64,000 nt of DNA from Craspedostauros australis (GCA_026770025.1 JAMXDE010000062.1:62001-126000), one strand, 5' to 3'; positions 1-12,545 are shown, numbered from the stretch's first letter. A program made the numbers and translations. The notes: a model not told the origin generated them from the sequence alone.

Positions 1-161
1 CACATAGTACTCCACCCAACACAACACCACACCGCTGGCTGCTTCGCAAGATTGCTTCATGTACCACGCTCTTCAAGTGCTACTCAAGCGCTATTCAAGT
101 ATCATTATGGGCAATACGTATGTTATGATACTCGTGGTATCAGCAGCCGCCTTGGCATGCG

Positions 162-3100
162 CTACCGTGTAGCTCGTAGCGTCATTGCTGTTGTGAGCGG
201 CGACGAAGTAGCCACCCGCTCTCTTCGACCATCATCATCACCACCGCCTTTCCTCGCAATCAGCTCATCCAGCTCGTCTTCTGGTTGCTCCGCTGCGTCT
301 CGTTCTTCTCGGCGTCCACGCTGGATCACAGCTCCCACATCCTGCCGTTGTTGCTGCTCCGTGCCATGTGTCAGTCCCATTGCCTGTCCTCTCAACAATG
401 TCGCACGTGTCGTTGATGTTGATGATGCCGATGGTGGAAGCGACAGTGGAGGCGACTGACGGCCTGCCTTGGACGTTTGACGCACGGATTTCCTCACCTT
501 CTTGGATCCCTTCGCGATCACCTTCTTCATCTTGTTCATGATGTGGAAGGCGCTGAAGGTCGGTGAACTTGACCGATGTCTGGGCGCGTGTGAATGTGAA
601 TGCGGCTGCGACCGCGTATGATCTCCGTTTCTCTTCCTCAGTTTCATACGGGCGCTTGCGTTCGGCTCTGCCGGAACCAATGCGCTCGATCCAATGCATC
701 TGCCAATGTCGTTCTGGGTGCTGGTGGCGACTCTCTGGCTATTCTGCAGATCAACTCTGGTGCTCTTGCCATCCACGGCCATGGCTGCGCTTCCCCCAAC
801 ACTCTTCGCCGGTTGGGCATCCATTACAGCATGTGCCTCTGGCTCTGCCTCCGCTTCCGGCCTTGCCACCACCTCAACTTCATCCATTCCTGTCTCCGCA
901 TCTCCATCGCCGTCCATGTGAATGTCGACTTTCCTTTTCGTCTGCGGAGTGGGTGGACCAGTCGGCTTATCGCATTCCAACAGCGCAGTGCGGGCACCAA
1001 AACGGACCGCACGGTTGTCATTGGCGGCGCTCACAGGCGTCGGCGTCCTCGTGGCGCTGCTCTTCTCAAAGAACTTCTTGTGTTTGGCGCGCACCTTCTC
1101 GTCCAGACTGGATCTGTACATGTAGCCCTGGTCGTGCAACGTCGCACTGTTCTTCTTGCCACCCATCATGATTCCCGCCTTGTCCATGGCTACGACAGCG
1201 AAGTGCCGCACCCATTGATGGCGTGAGGGTCTGCCATGCTTCGCGCTGGTTCGGCAGGAGTAGGACATGACGCTGCCCACCTGGGCGACCGTGGGGCAAT
1301 ACAGCTGCACAGTCTCCTTCCATTTCTTCTTGAGTTGGAGCTTGTGCCTGATGGTGGTGCTGTTGTTGCTGCTGCCGTTACTGTGTCTGGCGCTGATGGT
1401 TGATGGTGATACTTGGCCGCATGTCTCATCGGAGGTTGGCATCGGCACGCGATACGGACGTGGGACGGATTCCGCTAGAATCAGCCATTGAGACTGCTCC
1501 AATCGGCTGCTAGATGCTTTCAAGCCAGAAACGCTGCTATCCATCATGATCTCAAAGTCGGCATCTGCACTCATGCCAGAGTCCGCGCCCGCGTGGCTGC
1601 CGGTTCCAGTTGTTCCCGGCTTTTGGCTGCTGCTGCTTCGGATGCGGTTGGCTGGGAACGGCTTGGCTGTCAGAGAACGTATCCTGCGTTGGAACGGTAC
1701 CCGTTCGGGATCGCTCTTTGACACACGAAGGTTGCGAGCTGCAACAAGGGCAGATGGCGCGGTGGAAATAGCGTCTCCGGCCACTTCCTCTGGAGTGATG
1801 GAGGTGGCTGCTACACTCGCTGTTTCATTGATGACCGACAACGCAGAGGCAAGTGGGGCTGTGCTTTCTGTCAATTCGATGCCCTCTTGACTCAACTGTT
1901 GCAGGGAATGTTCTCCTTGTGTTGACGTTTTCTCGATGTCCTGCTCGTTTTGTTTCTCCTTTTTCTCTTCCTGCTCGAATCCATCTCTTTGGATCTGTTC
2001 TGTCAGTTGCGCATCATCATTTGTGTGCACAGGCTGAAGCTCACGCCTGCCCCCTATTCCACGGTGAGGCCCACGATCAGCCTTGGTGTACCTTCTGGGA
2101 TACAGCTCTGTGGTCTGATCCATAACGCTTGCCAGAATCGAGTTAGTCTCGAAGGTGAGATGTGACTTGTACTCAGCCTTGGGCGTGGAAGCCGTCGGGA
2201 TGAGGCTTGGGAGGTCGTGGAACACACTGTCGTTGTCCACGAAGGCCGATGCGGTGCTCGTTTCGCGTTGCTGCTTTTTCCCAAAGAGGGGCAAAGGGAA
2301 GGGAAGACGGCGCTTGCTCCGAGCAGTTTGCTCTTCATCGCTGGGCGCATCCAGCGATGGGCTTTGCTCAATTGCACGAGCGGGTGCCGACGATCTCGCA
2401 AGGGCCGCTGGAGACGAATCCACGGCTGACTGCGCCATCGCGATGGACTTTTTAGATGTCTGTGGATGCGAATGTGGCGACTTGGCAGGCTTACCCATCG
2501 AACCCCTTCTTGTAGGCGCGTGCTCCACAGCATCGGAGCCACGAGCAAGATCGATCATCAGTTGGTTCTGTTTGTTCGTTGCGTGCCCGTGCCCCCTCAT
2601 TGGGAAAGCATTTTCATGGCGGCTGGCCACGGTGCCGAGGTGGTTATTGGAGTTGTTCGTTTTGCAGGTTTTGTTGACGCTATCTGCAGGTGGTGGACAA
2701 CGCATGGGGGCGCTCCTTTGATCTCTCGGATCCATGTTGAGTCGGAGCACGTCCTGCTCGTCCATGCTGTACAACAATGACCCTTCGGTTTTCAAGGAGG
2801 TTTGCTGCTGCTCAGCACCGACCGTGATGCCGCAATGGTCGTTGCCTCGAAGTGTTGTGCCAACACTGGGCCTCTTGGGAGCACGACCGATGATGCCGTT
2901 CACGGCTCCACAATTGCGGATGAACTGCGCGTGATCTTGACTGCCGGCACTCGTATCGTCCACGGTGTCTGCGTCGTCCCCATTCTCCTGCTGTTGGCGT
3001 CGATTCCTTTCGAGCAGGCTCCTCGCGTACTTGCCAAGCGGCTTGGGTGGAGTTCGCGGCGGCATCTTGGACCGCGATCTGAACTCGCGTCGGTTGGAAC

Positions 3101-3857
3101 GCGACGTAGCTGGTGCTCGGTAGTCGTCCGTGGATGATGCAGTGGTGGTATCCGCGTCGGTGCTGGACTCGGCGGTCTGGTCGGAGACGTACGTGGATGA
3201 GCACGTCGATGACGACGTCGAAAGCGAGTCGCTGCAGGATGAGGAATCCCAGCGCTCGAGCGTGGAGCTGGTGCTGGTCTGAATCGAAAGCGTCGAGAAT
3301 GATGTTCCATCCAAGCTCACCAACGTGCGAACATCGTTCACAAGGCCAGCCGCCGGGCTCCCGCCCGATGTAGGTGACAACCACGGTACGTCTGACATGC
3401 CGCCCTTTCTGTTTGACCCCAGCTTGCGGATCGCGCGACCCGGGAGACGCCTGTGCCTCTCCGACAGCTTCTTGCGAAAGTGAATGCTGCGGTTCACCTT
3501 GTCGTCGACGAAGCTGCCTGCGTGGGTGATCGAATCCCCTTCATTGTAGTTGTTTCTTCCGCCCTGTTGCGTATCAGCGTTGGTGAAAAGGCTGCTGCGG
3601 GCATCAGAAACATCGTCGTCGTCATCGCCGTCGTCGTCGCTGCTGTCTTCTTCAAAGTTGCCATTCATGATGCTGGCAATGAGAGCGTTGACACCATCCG
3701 TGAGAGGTGGGAAGCGCGCTTGCGTGCTTTGGTCGTCGTCTCCGGTACGTCCCGACTCATCATCATCATCGTCATGATCGTCCGTGGCGACCACGCACGA
3801 TGCATCGTGGCCGCATCGCAGGAACGACAGCTTGTCGATGTCAATGTACACCACCAT
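162..3857 (-). CDS. Large low-complexity protein of unknown function (1,231 aa)
   Basis: A single open frame of 1,231 codons with an ATG start at 3857. I do not recognise a family. The N-terminus (MVVYIDIDKLSFLRC) is followed by acidic Asp/Glu runs near residues 25-90. Long Ser/Thr-rich and basic low-complexity stretches fill most of the rest. The most protein-like part is about residues 785-930. It starts near QWLILAES, has Cys and aromatic residues (LYCPTV, MSYSC, HQWVRHFAVV) and ends in a basic segment (KVRAKHKKFFEKS); it could be a small folded domain. The C-terminal third is basic (KKVIAKGSKKVRKS), which would suit nuclear or nucleic-acid-associated roles, but that is inference. There is no signal peptide or clear membrane segment. 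The uninterrupted length argues that it is a real gene. Overlapping plus-strand frames are shadows. Confidence 0.72.
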   Translation of the reverse strand: MVVYIDIDKLSFLRCGHDASCVVATDDHDDDDDESGRTGDDDQSTQARFPPLTDGVNALIASIMNGNFEEDSSDDDGDDDDDVSDARSSLFTNADTQQGGRNNYNEGDSITHAGSFVDDKVNRSIHFRKKLSERHRRLPGRAIRKLGSNRKGGMSDVPWLSPTSGGSPAAGLVNDVRTLVSLDGTSFSTLSIQTSTSSTLERWDSSSCSDSLSTSSSTCSSTYVSDQTAESSTDADTTTASSTDDYRAPATSRSNRREFRSRSKMPPRTPPKPLGKYARSLLERNRRQQQENGDDADTVDDTSAGSQDHAQFIRNCGAVNGIIGRAPKRPSVGTTLRGNDHCGITVGAEQQQTSLKTEGSLLYSMDEQDVLRLNMDPRDQRSAPMRCPPPADSVNKTCKTNNSNNHLGTVASRHENAFPMRGHGHATNKQNQLMIDLARGSDAVEHAPTRRGSMGKPAKSPHSHPQTSKKSIAMAQSAVDSSPAALARSSAPARAIEQSPSLDAPSDEEQTARSKRRLPFPLPLFGKKQQRETSTASAFVDNDSVFHDLPSLIPTASTPKAEYKSHLTFETNSILASVMDQTTELYPRRYTKADRGPHRGIGGRRELQPVHTNDDAQLTEQIQRDGFEQEEKKEKQNEQDIEKTSTQGEHSLQQLSQEGIELTESTAPLASALSVINETASVAATSITPEEVAGDAISTAPSALVAARNLRVSKSDPERVPFQRRIRSLTAKPFPANRIRSSSSQKPGTTGTGSHAGADSGMSADADFEIMMDSSVSGLKASSSRLEQSQWLILAESVPRPYRVPMPTSDETCGQVSPSTISARHSNGSSNNSTTIRHKLQLKKKWKETVQLYCPTVAQVGSVMSYSCRTSAKHGRPSRHQWVRHFAVVAMDKAGIMMGGKKNSATLHDQGYMYRSSLDEKVRAKHKKFFEKSSATRTPTPVSAANDNRAVRFGARTALLECDKPTGPPTPQTKRKVDIHMDGDGDAETGMDEVEVVARPEAEAEPEAHAVMDAQPAKSVGGSAAMAVDGKSTRVDLQNSQRVATSTQNDIGRCIGSSALVPAEPNASARMKLRKRNGDHTRSQPHSHSHAPRHRSSSPTFSAFHIMNKMKKVIAKGSKKVRKSVRQTSKAGRQSPPLSLPPSASSTSTTRATLLRGQAMGLTHGTEQQQRQDVGAVIQRGRREERDAAEQPEDELDELIARKGGGDDDGRRERVATSSPLTTAMTLRATR

Positions 3858-4880
3858 GCTTCAATCGTTTACTGTTGCTTCTGACTTTGCTTCTGACTAT
3901 GCTTCTACGATTGCTTATCTGTGGTCTGGTGCAGAACTCTCGCTGTGTTTGCTCTTCTGTGCATTGCGATGCTACGCTGCTGCTGATGTGATGTGATGTG
4001 ATGTGGTGCACTCTCTCACTTTCTATCTCTCTCACGTTCTCACACTCTCCAATGTACCTTCTTGTGTTCACAGCATGTGCTCCATTGAGTGGAATGTGTG
4101 AATGAGGAGTGGTGGGAGATGATTGCAACACCAGAAGATGTTCCTTCAGCATGCTCGTTGTTTGGTATCACTCAACCCCTGACCAGTTGCCATCCTCGTA
4201 CAAAGCGAGATCCGAACGCGTGTGCGTCGACAGGAAGCAACTGCCATACTACTACTCCACAACGAGTCCAACATCTCTGATACTCGACGATTGGAATCAA
4301 AGAACACACCAACCGCCACCACCACCAAACCATGAGACGAGCTGACATGCGATGTCATACCAACTGCCGAATTGGTGAGCAACATCAAACCCAACGTAAA
4401 CAATGATCGCCCATGAGCGTCTGCGCGTTGCGCTGGAATCTCTCAACAGACGACCACCCTAAATGTGCAGAAGTTACAATGAGTGACATGGCGCACCTCC
4501 CACATCAACATGCATCGCCAGAGTTTCTTCAAAAAATGAAGCGAACGTTCCAAACTCGAACCCCTCGATTCAAACGGAATCGTCCTACTCGCGACTGAAG
4601 GTCGAGCCGTAAATCCTGTATGACGTCACTCTCCTCCACTTTATTGTTCAGGGAGAACGTGCATAGCACGGGTGCCGGAAGGATGACATCTTTGAAGATC
4701 GAAGTGCTGCGGCGCTCTATTACAAGTATTCCATTACATTATAGAATAGAATATATTATATTATAGAATACTATACTACTGTTATTCATTGTCAGAGCAG
4801 CATCACCTTGACCATCACGTGTCTCTGCATTTCTCGCTCTCTCTCTCCATCTGCATCTGCATCTGCATCATGTGCGACGC
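3858..4880. other. Intergenic stretch, no gene seen
   Basis: This lies between two minus-strand genes and contains the upstream region of the 1,231-residue gene. A TGATG-rich simple repeat occurs near 3985-4002 and an AT-rich tract with repeated TATAGAATA words at about 4738-4790. No open frame has recognisable protein character. Confidence 0.6.
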
Positions 4881-6020
4881 TCACGAAAGCGCGGTGTACG
4901 CCATGTTCAACAAGATGGTCCCCAAGATCACAGCGTCGGTGGTGAACAGCGCATTGTATGACCAATGCCTGCCGCTTCCACCCCGTGACGACGCGCCGCT
5001 CTGCATCGTCGGATTCTGCGAGGGGCTTGCCGACGGTGCGAACGTCGCCCCCACCAGGGCCGGAGAGATGCCGACGAAGGAATCGCCGAACTCCGTGGAA
5101 TTTGTCAGCATCTCCAGGTAGACCGCGAGATCTTCCTCCGTGGCGAACGGGAGCTTCACGAAGGCCTCCTCCGACACGATGCCCTGGCTCTCCAGCTTGG
5201 TGAGGTCGCCAAAGTACGTCAGGATCACATCCCACAGCACGGTGAACGACATGAAGTTCTGCATCGCCGCAGCGTCGCTCGAGCTCTGCACGCTGATGAT
5301 GCCGGTCTCGACGCGCGTCACTTGGATGAGCACGTTGGTGATCTTCACGACGTCCCGCACAATGTCAGACGTCTCGTAGAAGCGGATGATGTACGCCGTG
5401 GTGATGTCGATGAATGCTTGCGTGGGGAAGATGTCCCCCGTCTCGCCGCTATCCACTCCCGTCATGTTGCGTCGAAGCTCCGTCATGAGTCCTTTGAAGG
5501 TGCTGGAGCGAAACCCGACCGAGATGCTGATGGGGGATTCGGAGGGGCGCAACGACGGTTCCGGGGTGCATGGCACTGTCCTGTTGATCGTCACCGTCTC
5601 AGTAATGTTGATCATGCCTGTGATGTTAGTCATGTTAGTCATGTTACTGTGGCCATCCATGTCAGTGACGTTGACCTCCACAGTCTCGTAGCAGACCAAC
5701 GGAACGGATGGCATGGCCGTCGGTTGCATACTCGGCATCGCTGATGGTGCATGCGTCTCGTTCGTTGTTTGAGTTCCATTGGTACTGTTGGCGCTGTTGG
5801 AAGATGCGTCTGCTTCGAACACATTGATGTCGAGCGCCCCGTCCGCACGAAGCTCGGCGTGGGTCTGCGCGAGCATGATGCTGCACAGCAACAGCAACAT
5901 CGGGAAGAATGGCGTCCCCAGTCTTGACCTCCATCTTGACGCTGGTGCTGCCATCGGCATCGACATTGGCATTTGCATTGATGTGGAAGATAGCGTTGAC
6001 GTTGGCATTGGACGAGCCAT
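4881..6020 (-). CDS. Secreted N-glycosylated protein with Pro-Ser motifs and possible GPI tail (379 aa)
   Basis: ATG at 6020. After about 35 polar, Met-rich residues there is a hydrophobic core (FFPMLLLLCSIMLA) and a likely cleavage after AQTHA, so the product should enter the secretory pathway. Many N-x-S/T sequons follow (NMTNMTNITGMINIT). Short PS motifs (PSAMPSMQPTAMPS, PEPSLRPSESP, SASPSQNPT) are of the kind diatoms use in secreted proteins and match in style the giant repeat protein at 47.4 kb. The middle (about residues 165-325) looks like a compact domain without a family I can name. The C-terminus ends in a short hydrophobic stretch (AVILGTILLNMAYTALS) after a small-residue region, as in GPI-anchored proteins; a C-terminal membrane helix is the alternative. 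No introns are needed. Confidence 0.78.
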   Translation of the reverse strand: MARPMPTSTLSSTSMQMPMSMPMAAPASRWRSRLGTPFFPMLLLLCSIMLAQTHAELRADGALDINVFEADASSNSANSTNGTQTTNETHAPSAMPSMQPTAMPSVPLVCYETVEVNVTDMDGHSNMTNMTNITGMINITETVTINRTVPCTPEPSLRPSESPISISVGFRSSTFKGLMTELRRNMTGVDSGETGDIFPTQAFIDITTAYIIRFYETSDIVRDVVKITNVLIQVTRVETGIISVQSSSDAAAMQNFMSFTVLWDVILTYFGDLTKLESQGIVSEEAFVKLPFATEEDLAVYLEMLTNSTEFGDSFVGISPALVGATFAPSASPSQNPTMQSGASSRGGSGRHWSYNALFTTDAVILGTILLNMAYTALS

Positions 6021-9000
6021 GACGAATGTATTCCGATGAAGTCGATGTCGTATGTACGTCGTCCCAGGCTGTGAATGGGCTTTTGAGATTCAATTGATTG
6101 CTCTGTGCGGATCGAGGGCCAGCAACTGCGGATGTGTTCGTTGCAATAATGGTTGCGCGTTGTAGTGAATGTCTTGAAGAATGCCGTCTTCTGCAAAAGC
6201 GTAGCTGAGGAACTTGGTTTTGTGAAAGTCGTGGCTCGTTTTCATTCTCGAGGTGGAACGAGCAATGAACAACTGCAGCAAGTTCGTTCGCAAGATTGAC
6301 CAGGACAGGCGCTGTTCTGTTCAGTACTGACACCGACGACCTGCGAGTGCCAACAACAGGGAACAAAGACAATGTCGACGGCAGTAGCAGTAGCAGCCGT
6401 CGCAACCGTAACAGCGGCAGAAAAGATGATACAGGCAGATCTTACACCGGATTCTTTTGTCTTCCCTTCGTCCATCAATCTTGTTTCTGATGATTCGTGT
6501 GAACCTTGCAAAGAATTTGTGAATGAGACCCGCCCAACAGGTTTAGCGTTGAAAAGACGTTATATTTGAGAACTGACAGTCGGAGTTGGAGCTGGAACAT
6601 CAACAGGAAGCGAATGGAAAAATGTATCAGAAACTCCTTCTTTGGCAAAAATGAGGAAAACAAGAGAATGAGATGGAAATGGCCACACGGTCGACTTACG
6701 GACGTTTTAAAAGACACATAGAAAAGGCAACGCAGAAACATGTCGACAACGAAATGAGAATCAAACACACAGAATGGATGGACTAATTAGTGAATGGTAC
6801 TGTAGTTGTACTTGCCAAAGCGAAGGTGGATGCTGGCGGGATACTGAACTGTTCACTCATTCACCCGTCTTACAGCCGCACATGATTCTGTCAAGAGGGC
6901 AGCGGCAACAACGCCATCCTCATCTACACGGACACACATCTGGGATGTGTATCATGGCGAAGAGCGCAATCATCAGACGCTTTTCTCGATCTCAAATTCC
7001 TCGTCAGAGCACGATGCAGGTACCACGTCGATCCAAGCAAGTCTGCTCGACGAGGATGTGCCGTGCGAGCACGGATAGCCTTCCGGACAACGACGTCTCG
7101 AAGCCAATCCCACAATGATGGAGGACAGATACTGAACGACGGTCCTCCGAGAACGCCTTTTTCCGGTGTTCGTCACCCCGCGGGTAACTTCACATGGTCC
7201 CGCTCACACGACCACAACAACCTATTCTACGATCTGATCCTTGCACAGTGTGAAGGAGCAGGCACGATGCGAAAGAATACGAGTACGACTACGAGTACGT
7301 GGTCCCTTCCCGCGAGAAGCGCTGGATTGGTCTGAACAGTGAGTGCATCATCCACACGCACCTGCGTACAATGCCCTGCAGACGGTATCAATGAGAAGAG
7401 CGCCCTCTTCCTTCACCCTCCCTCTACGTGATTTGCGCAGACATCGCACTCCGCTTCGCACAGTGTGTCACCAGGTTTGGTTTTTCTCTGCTCACACTCA
7501 CATGAAGATGATAGTCTCAGAGTGGGCAGACCGTACCTACACACTGCTTGACTCTGTCGCGGCAGAGCACGCAGAGATAAGGCTTGCTGATACAGTGGTG
7601 CAACCGTCTATTATGTATGCGAACGTGACTCGTGTGGTACTCTGCTCTGCGAGCATGCGGAGAACCAGCAGAGAGTAATTCTGCCTGTCTCTGCAAATAG
7701 CCAGAATTTTGTCTCTGAGAAGTTTGGGAAAACGGAGAAGTACCACGTCGCCATTCACCAGGTTCTCGCCGCACCCCTCCCCTCCCCAAAACCTCCTTCG
7801 TGAACAACGAAAACATGCGTGCCATTGCCACCTGCTGGTGGATTGGGACAAAGAAGGAAGCTTCGATTGCGCACTCTGTTTTGCCAGAGCCGCACGCCTT
7901 GGCAATCGCTACTGCATACAGGAAAGCGAGGGGGTGAAGTAATGAAAACGGTTTCTGTTCTGGACGTCGAACCAACCTCGGAGTTAGCTGGTGTCGGGTG
8001 CGAGGAGACAATTTCATCGCAGAGTCGAGGAAGTTTGGAATGGAGAAGAACGCGAAGTTGACTCCTTCAAACCAAGGTCTCTCTCCTCCTTCTCTCTGGA
8101 AAGGCAGAGAGTAGAACTACGAACTACAGGCTGCCATGGTATACTTGCTTCCGTCGGAAGGAAGACGATGTGGGGCGGAAGTTTGCGAACGGTGTGCGAG
8201 CTACCACACGACGACTCCGGCAATTGCGCCGAAGTGCGCTTCCGCCTTTGACCTGTTGGTGTTGACAGCACCCACATGAAAAGCACAAGGTTGGTTCGCT
8301 GTCACCATCCCGACAAACCCGGATGTTCGATCCACCGACAGGTCAAGTCGAGTCCATGCAAGCTGGGAGATGGCGTGGATTCTCGCCAAGATGTTGCTGT
8401 CAGTGCAGGGCGGCTCCGTGCCCCATACCCCATGCCCCATGCCCCATGCCCCATGTATGGAATAATATGTGCATAGAGAGTAGAATAGAGTAGCATAGTG
8501 CTCGTGCGCACCAAATCGTATAATGCTATTCTACGAGCTACGCTTATCTCACCATGCAGAGCTGAGGGGAACAATGCGGAACCTCGCCGGTGGTTGCCTC
8601 ATGTCGCGACAAGTCGATCCTCACCCACGAGTGACTCGCTGCAGAATGAAATGATTACCTGGGCTTTGCATGGAGTGCACGGCATAGTATGCAGAGTATG
8701 GTGCACACTCGTACGCTGCTCTATGGTACTGTGCTCCACAAACGCTACGCTCTGCCGGAAATCGGAAAACAAGTGCAAGTTTCAAGTGAAGAGTGTAGTG
8801 TAGTATAGTGTAGTGTAGTTCAGTCGAGTGGAGAAGGGCGCTTTGTAGAGGACAGCAGCCGCCCATCCAATGCGTACTGCACACTGACGTACTCACACAT
8901 ATTACCAGGTAGCACAGTTGGCACCTTTTCGTTGTTGAAGCAATCCATCCATCCATCCATCCATCCATCCATTCATCCATCCACCTGCCTGTCCCCTTCC

Positions 9001-10208
9001 AATCCGTTTCAATCCAGCCGACATTCGAGCAACAGCACAGTGCTCTTCACTATTTGTACTGGCGTGGACGGCGTGGTGCCGGCATCAACCATCCAACACA
9101 ACGAGCGCGTCATCCGGATACGAGACCAAAAGTGAAGAGAAGAACACTGCGATGAACCTGCTGCAAAGTCACACAACCGAGCGACCTTGCTCGAATGAGT
9201 TTGTACGTACGGTACAAGTGCATTAGACACTTGCGACCAACCACACGACCACACCAGCGAATTCGAATGGCCGAGTGATATATCCGCTTCATTATGATTG
9301 GGGAAGTGACACTTTAATCGTCTTGTGTCCAGCGCATGACGTTGGTGACAACCGTGGAATACCCACGCACAAGAAAGTAGCATTCCAAAACGTCATTGGT
9401 GCCTTTTCTGGATACCGGTTTGCCGACCAACCACGTATGCTTATTCGCAAAGACAACGCCACGCGATCCGCGGTGCGACATTAACGATGGTGACCTTATC
9501 CACGAAGAATTCACGTCTTGACACATCGCTTCGCGCTCTGTCCGGCAGGCTTGTTCTTCAGTTGTCAACGGAGGCTATTGCTATTTGCTGATCTCGTCGG
9601 TCTAGTGCCGTTTTTCGACGTTTGCTGGATGAGCGATGTCTTGAACAGCCACAACCAGCATGTACGTGTGTCATGTAACACGAAGGGCGTGTCTTTCTTG
9701 TCAAAAAGAAGGCATACGTAAAACGCTCATGGTTCCGACGAACCAGCCGTCGTAGTACTCCAGTGGTATGTGCCTCGTACTAACTTTGTGTACAAAGCAC
9801 TTCTCCTGCTGATGCGAGGGCACAATCAAAGCGCTCATGGTCGAAGTTGTTGCCACGGCGAAACAAAAGGCCGAAATTCGTCTCCTTCTGTTGCCCTCGT
9901 GGCGCAGACAGGAGTGTCAACCGCAAACATCTTCTTCGTGCCGCATGTCGACACAACACGACGCAACAACATGGAGCACCGACGTATCTAAACGTGTGTG
10001 CACCAATCCCGTAGCTCGTAGCTATTATACCATGGTACATACTCGTGGTCTCGCGAGAGAAAGAGGTTGAGCACAGACAGCTCCACGTGCCAATCCAAAC
10101 ACCACCACATTGGCCACACTTCCTCGCGTCTCTCGGAAAGCTCACAAAAAGAGAAAGAAGCAAGTGCAACACCAACGACAACATCCTCTCCCTGCCTCAA
10201 GATCAATC
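6021..10208. other. Long gene-poor stretch
   Basis: About 4.2 kb without a convincing gene. The longer open frames here (for example minus strand 7517-8017 and 8621-8980) lack protein-like composition and overlap each other in several frames. Short simple repeats are present: a CCCCATG run near 8420-8453, GTGTAGTGTAGT near 8795-8820 and a tetranucleotide at 8944-8982. The segment upstream of 10209 would hold the promoter of the next gene; I could not assign a TATA box. Confidence 0.55.
8944..8982. repeat. CATC tetranucleotide microsatellite
   Basis: About ten tandem copies of CATC/ATCC with one interruption (CATTCATC). No coding role is seen. Confidence 0.9.
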
Positions 10209-10931
10209 ATGCCCAGCAACAACAACAACAACAACAACCAACAACGAAACAGCAGCAACTCGCCCTGCGAGCAACATCGGAGCTGGGACTTCAACGAAGG
10301 ATCAGCGCTCTGGGCTTCCGCACAGGAGCGCGTGCAGCAAAACGAGGGATCTTCCGCTGCCAGCAGATCTGACACCAACGATCGGAGCATGAGTGTAAAC
10401 CATGCAGCCTACTTGACGGCGATCGCTGCCCAGGATCTGCTGGCAGGCTCAGCGTCCCAGCAAGCCCTGCTATTGCATCTCGGGTGGAACCTGCAGAGTG
10501 ATGGACAAAGCCACCACAACTACAACCACCGCCACTACCACCGCCACTACCACCGTCAGCAGCAGCAGCAGCAGCAACAACAGCATCAACATCTGCACGA
10601 AAGCCAAGCCATGATTGACAATACCATTCTCCAAGCCTCCTCAACGTTTGCTTCGACGATGAGCGGAGATCAAGCTAGGAGAGATCTGAACATGGAGATA
10701 GCTCTGGACTCTCTCGAATCAGAGCTTGCTGGAGAAAGTGAAGGAGACGCCAGGCGTCGGATAATCACCATCATCGACGACACGCTCGACCTCATATCGG
10801 ATGATGACGGCGACCTCTTCGCAACCACGCTCGGATACGAAAGCGACCACACGGACGCCAATCCAACAGCAAATGCCTCCGTTTCCTACTCCGCATGCTC
10901 GTCTATACGCCGCTGGCATCACACTCGCTGA
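10209..10931 (+). CDS. Asn/Gln/His-rich protein, unknown function (240 aa)
   Basis: Start chosen at the first ATG in the frame (10209, MPSNNNNN); the frame is open further upstream but has no earlier ATG. Residues 4-12 are an Asn/Gln run. A His/Tyr/Arg block (HHNYNHRHYHRHYHR) runs into a poly-Gln tract at about 10558-10585. Between and after them are helix-prone segments (AAYLTAIAAQDLLAGSASQQALLLHLG; ALDSLESELAGESEGDARRR) and an acidic patch (IIDDTLDLISDDDGDLF). This mixture is common in nuclear or transcription-related regulators, but no DNA-binding domain is visible, so the role is unknown. It is the only plus-strand host gene seen in the first 30 kb. The ordered helical segments make a chance frame less likely; confidence is moderate. 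Confidence 0.55.
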   Translation: MPSNNNNNNNQQRNSSNSPCEQHRSWDFNEGSALWASAQERVQQNEGSSAASRSDTNDRSMSVNHAAYLTAIAAQDLLAGSASQQALLLHLGWNLQSDGQSHHNYNHRHYHRHYHRQQQQQQQQQHQHLHESQAMIDNTILQASSTFASTMSGDQARRDLNMEIALDSLESELAGESEGDARRRIITIIDDTLDLISDDDGDLFATTLGYESDHTDANPTANASVSYSACSSIRRWHHTR

Positions 10932-12545
10932 TAGAAGAGTTGATGCTGACAACAGCAGTCGTATGTCATGGTGGCCAACTATGGCGGTGGCAATCAGCAT
11001 TCACTCCATACTTCATGTTCAATCACGCTTGCGTAAATCGTATCATAAACTCCCATCATATAGTAGCAAAGCTCAAACTGCCGTGGAGTCCTCTAGAGTA
11101 ATCATACTCGTTCCACACTAAAAATAATAGTACAGGCTCTTCAACTTCCTTGTCCGCCGGAGCGTACGAGTAGGTACGAGTGTGCCATGCCTCCTCGCGT
11201 GCCATCGGTTCAATAATCGTCGCGGCCGTCCCATGCCTCCACTCTCTCCAGAGGCAGATGCGCACGAATAGTGCGCTGCCATACTACTAGCACGCAGCAC
11301 ATATATACCATGCCATCTGCTGTTGTGGCGGTGGCCGACTCTTTGGCCAGCCTCACCCCATGGGACCTTCGCCCACCCACCGCCCTGTTCGGGATCGACT
11401 CCTGCCAACCAAATCCCCCCAAACCGATTCGTCCCAAAGTCACCCATTCCATCGATCCTTGGCCAATCGCGCGAGTTGCTCTGGAGGAAATAGGACGATG
11501 TGCTTACCGACGAGGACTCGAGAGAGTCCCCCCACAGAGCACCAGGAGCAAAAGAAAGCTGCTGATGCCGATTATGGCACACAACGCAAAGCGCCCCTCT
11601 ATACGCGTACGCGCATGCAGAACACCAGCAGAACACCTCTGAGCACAGATGCATCTGTGCATCGACGGCGACAGGGGGAAGTTGTTAGCGGGTAGTTCCC
11701 ATGCGCGGAAGTGATAGAGGAAAGGCACGGCGCAACAGAGGTGCACACTTTCGTATCATACTCTCTCTAGATAGATCGTACCGTTTCACACATGCTCTGC
11801 ACAGTGGATGAAGGAAGCGCACCATACCACTGAACGCCGACAAGAAGAGAGATGTGGTACCGACGTTGGCATCAGACGTACGAATACGATCTGAAGGTGG
11901 ATGCCTGTACCCACCTGTAGATACGCGTACACCACCCAACTCATGGTCGCACAATGCGTAATATCTTCGCCATCCCATCTCCTGCATGGCCGACGCAACT
12001 GGAGAGGTAACCTCTACTCGTACGAGGAGAGAGAGAGAGACGTATCTCCTTCTTCGCAAATGCACCACCATAGCGTTCGGATTGCTGATGCCGTACCATA
12101 CGCAATCTGTCATCGTATCGCACCACTATTTCCATCTCAGATTCAATACACAGCAACGAGAGGAAGGCAACAAACCTCCCTGACCCGCCTTGGTTGTTCA
12201 TAACTGAAGTGGAAGTACCCGGCGTACGTTCATGGCAATTCCCACATGATATTAGTTTATATGTCACTACTTGTGCGCACTCTTCCATACGAGTCGACGC
12301 ACCATCGTACAAGTGCCAGGAGATGAAAGGGTTTCATTGTATCCCATCCCATCGACAATCTACTGTCTGGATGGCGCGGGCAACTGCGACTGCTTCTGCT
12401 GGAACTCGGTGCCGAGCGCATTCCTCCGCGAATCTCATGTTCCTTCAGATCTGCGATGCTCTGGAACAGAGTACAGTCGAGAAGAGGAAACTCTCTCAAA
12501 CCTCCCGAACATTGAATTCAATTGATACCACCAATTCGTCATGCT

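Noticed and set aside
52-3884. Several plus-strand open frames of 60-210 codons opposite the 1,231-residue gene
   Set aside because: They overlap one another and the long minus-strand frame, with no domain or signal; antisense shadows.
7517-8017. Minus-strand frame of 166 codons
   Set aside because: Random-looking composition, no domain, and an overlapping second frame of similar length.
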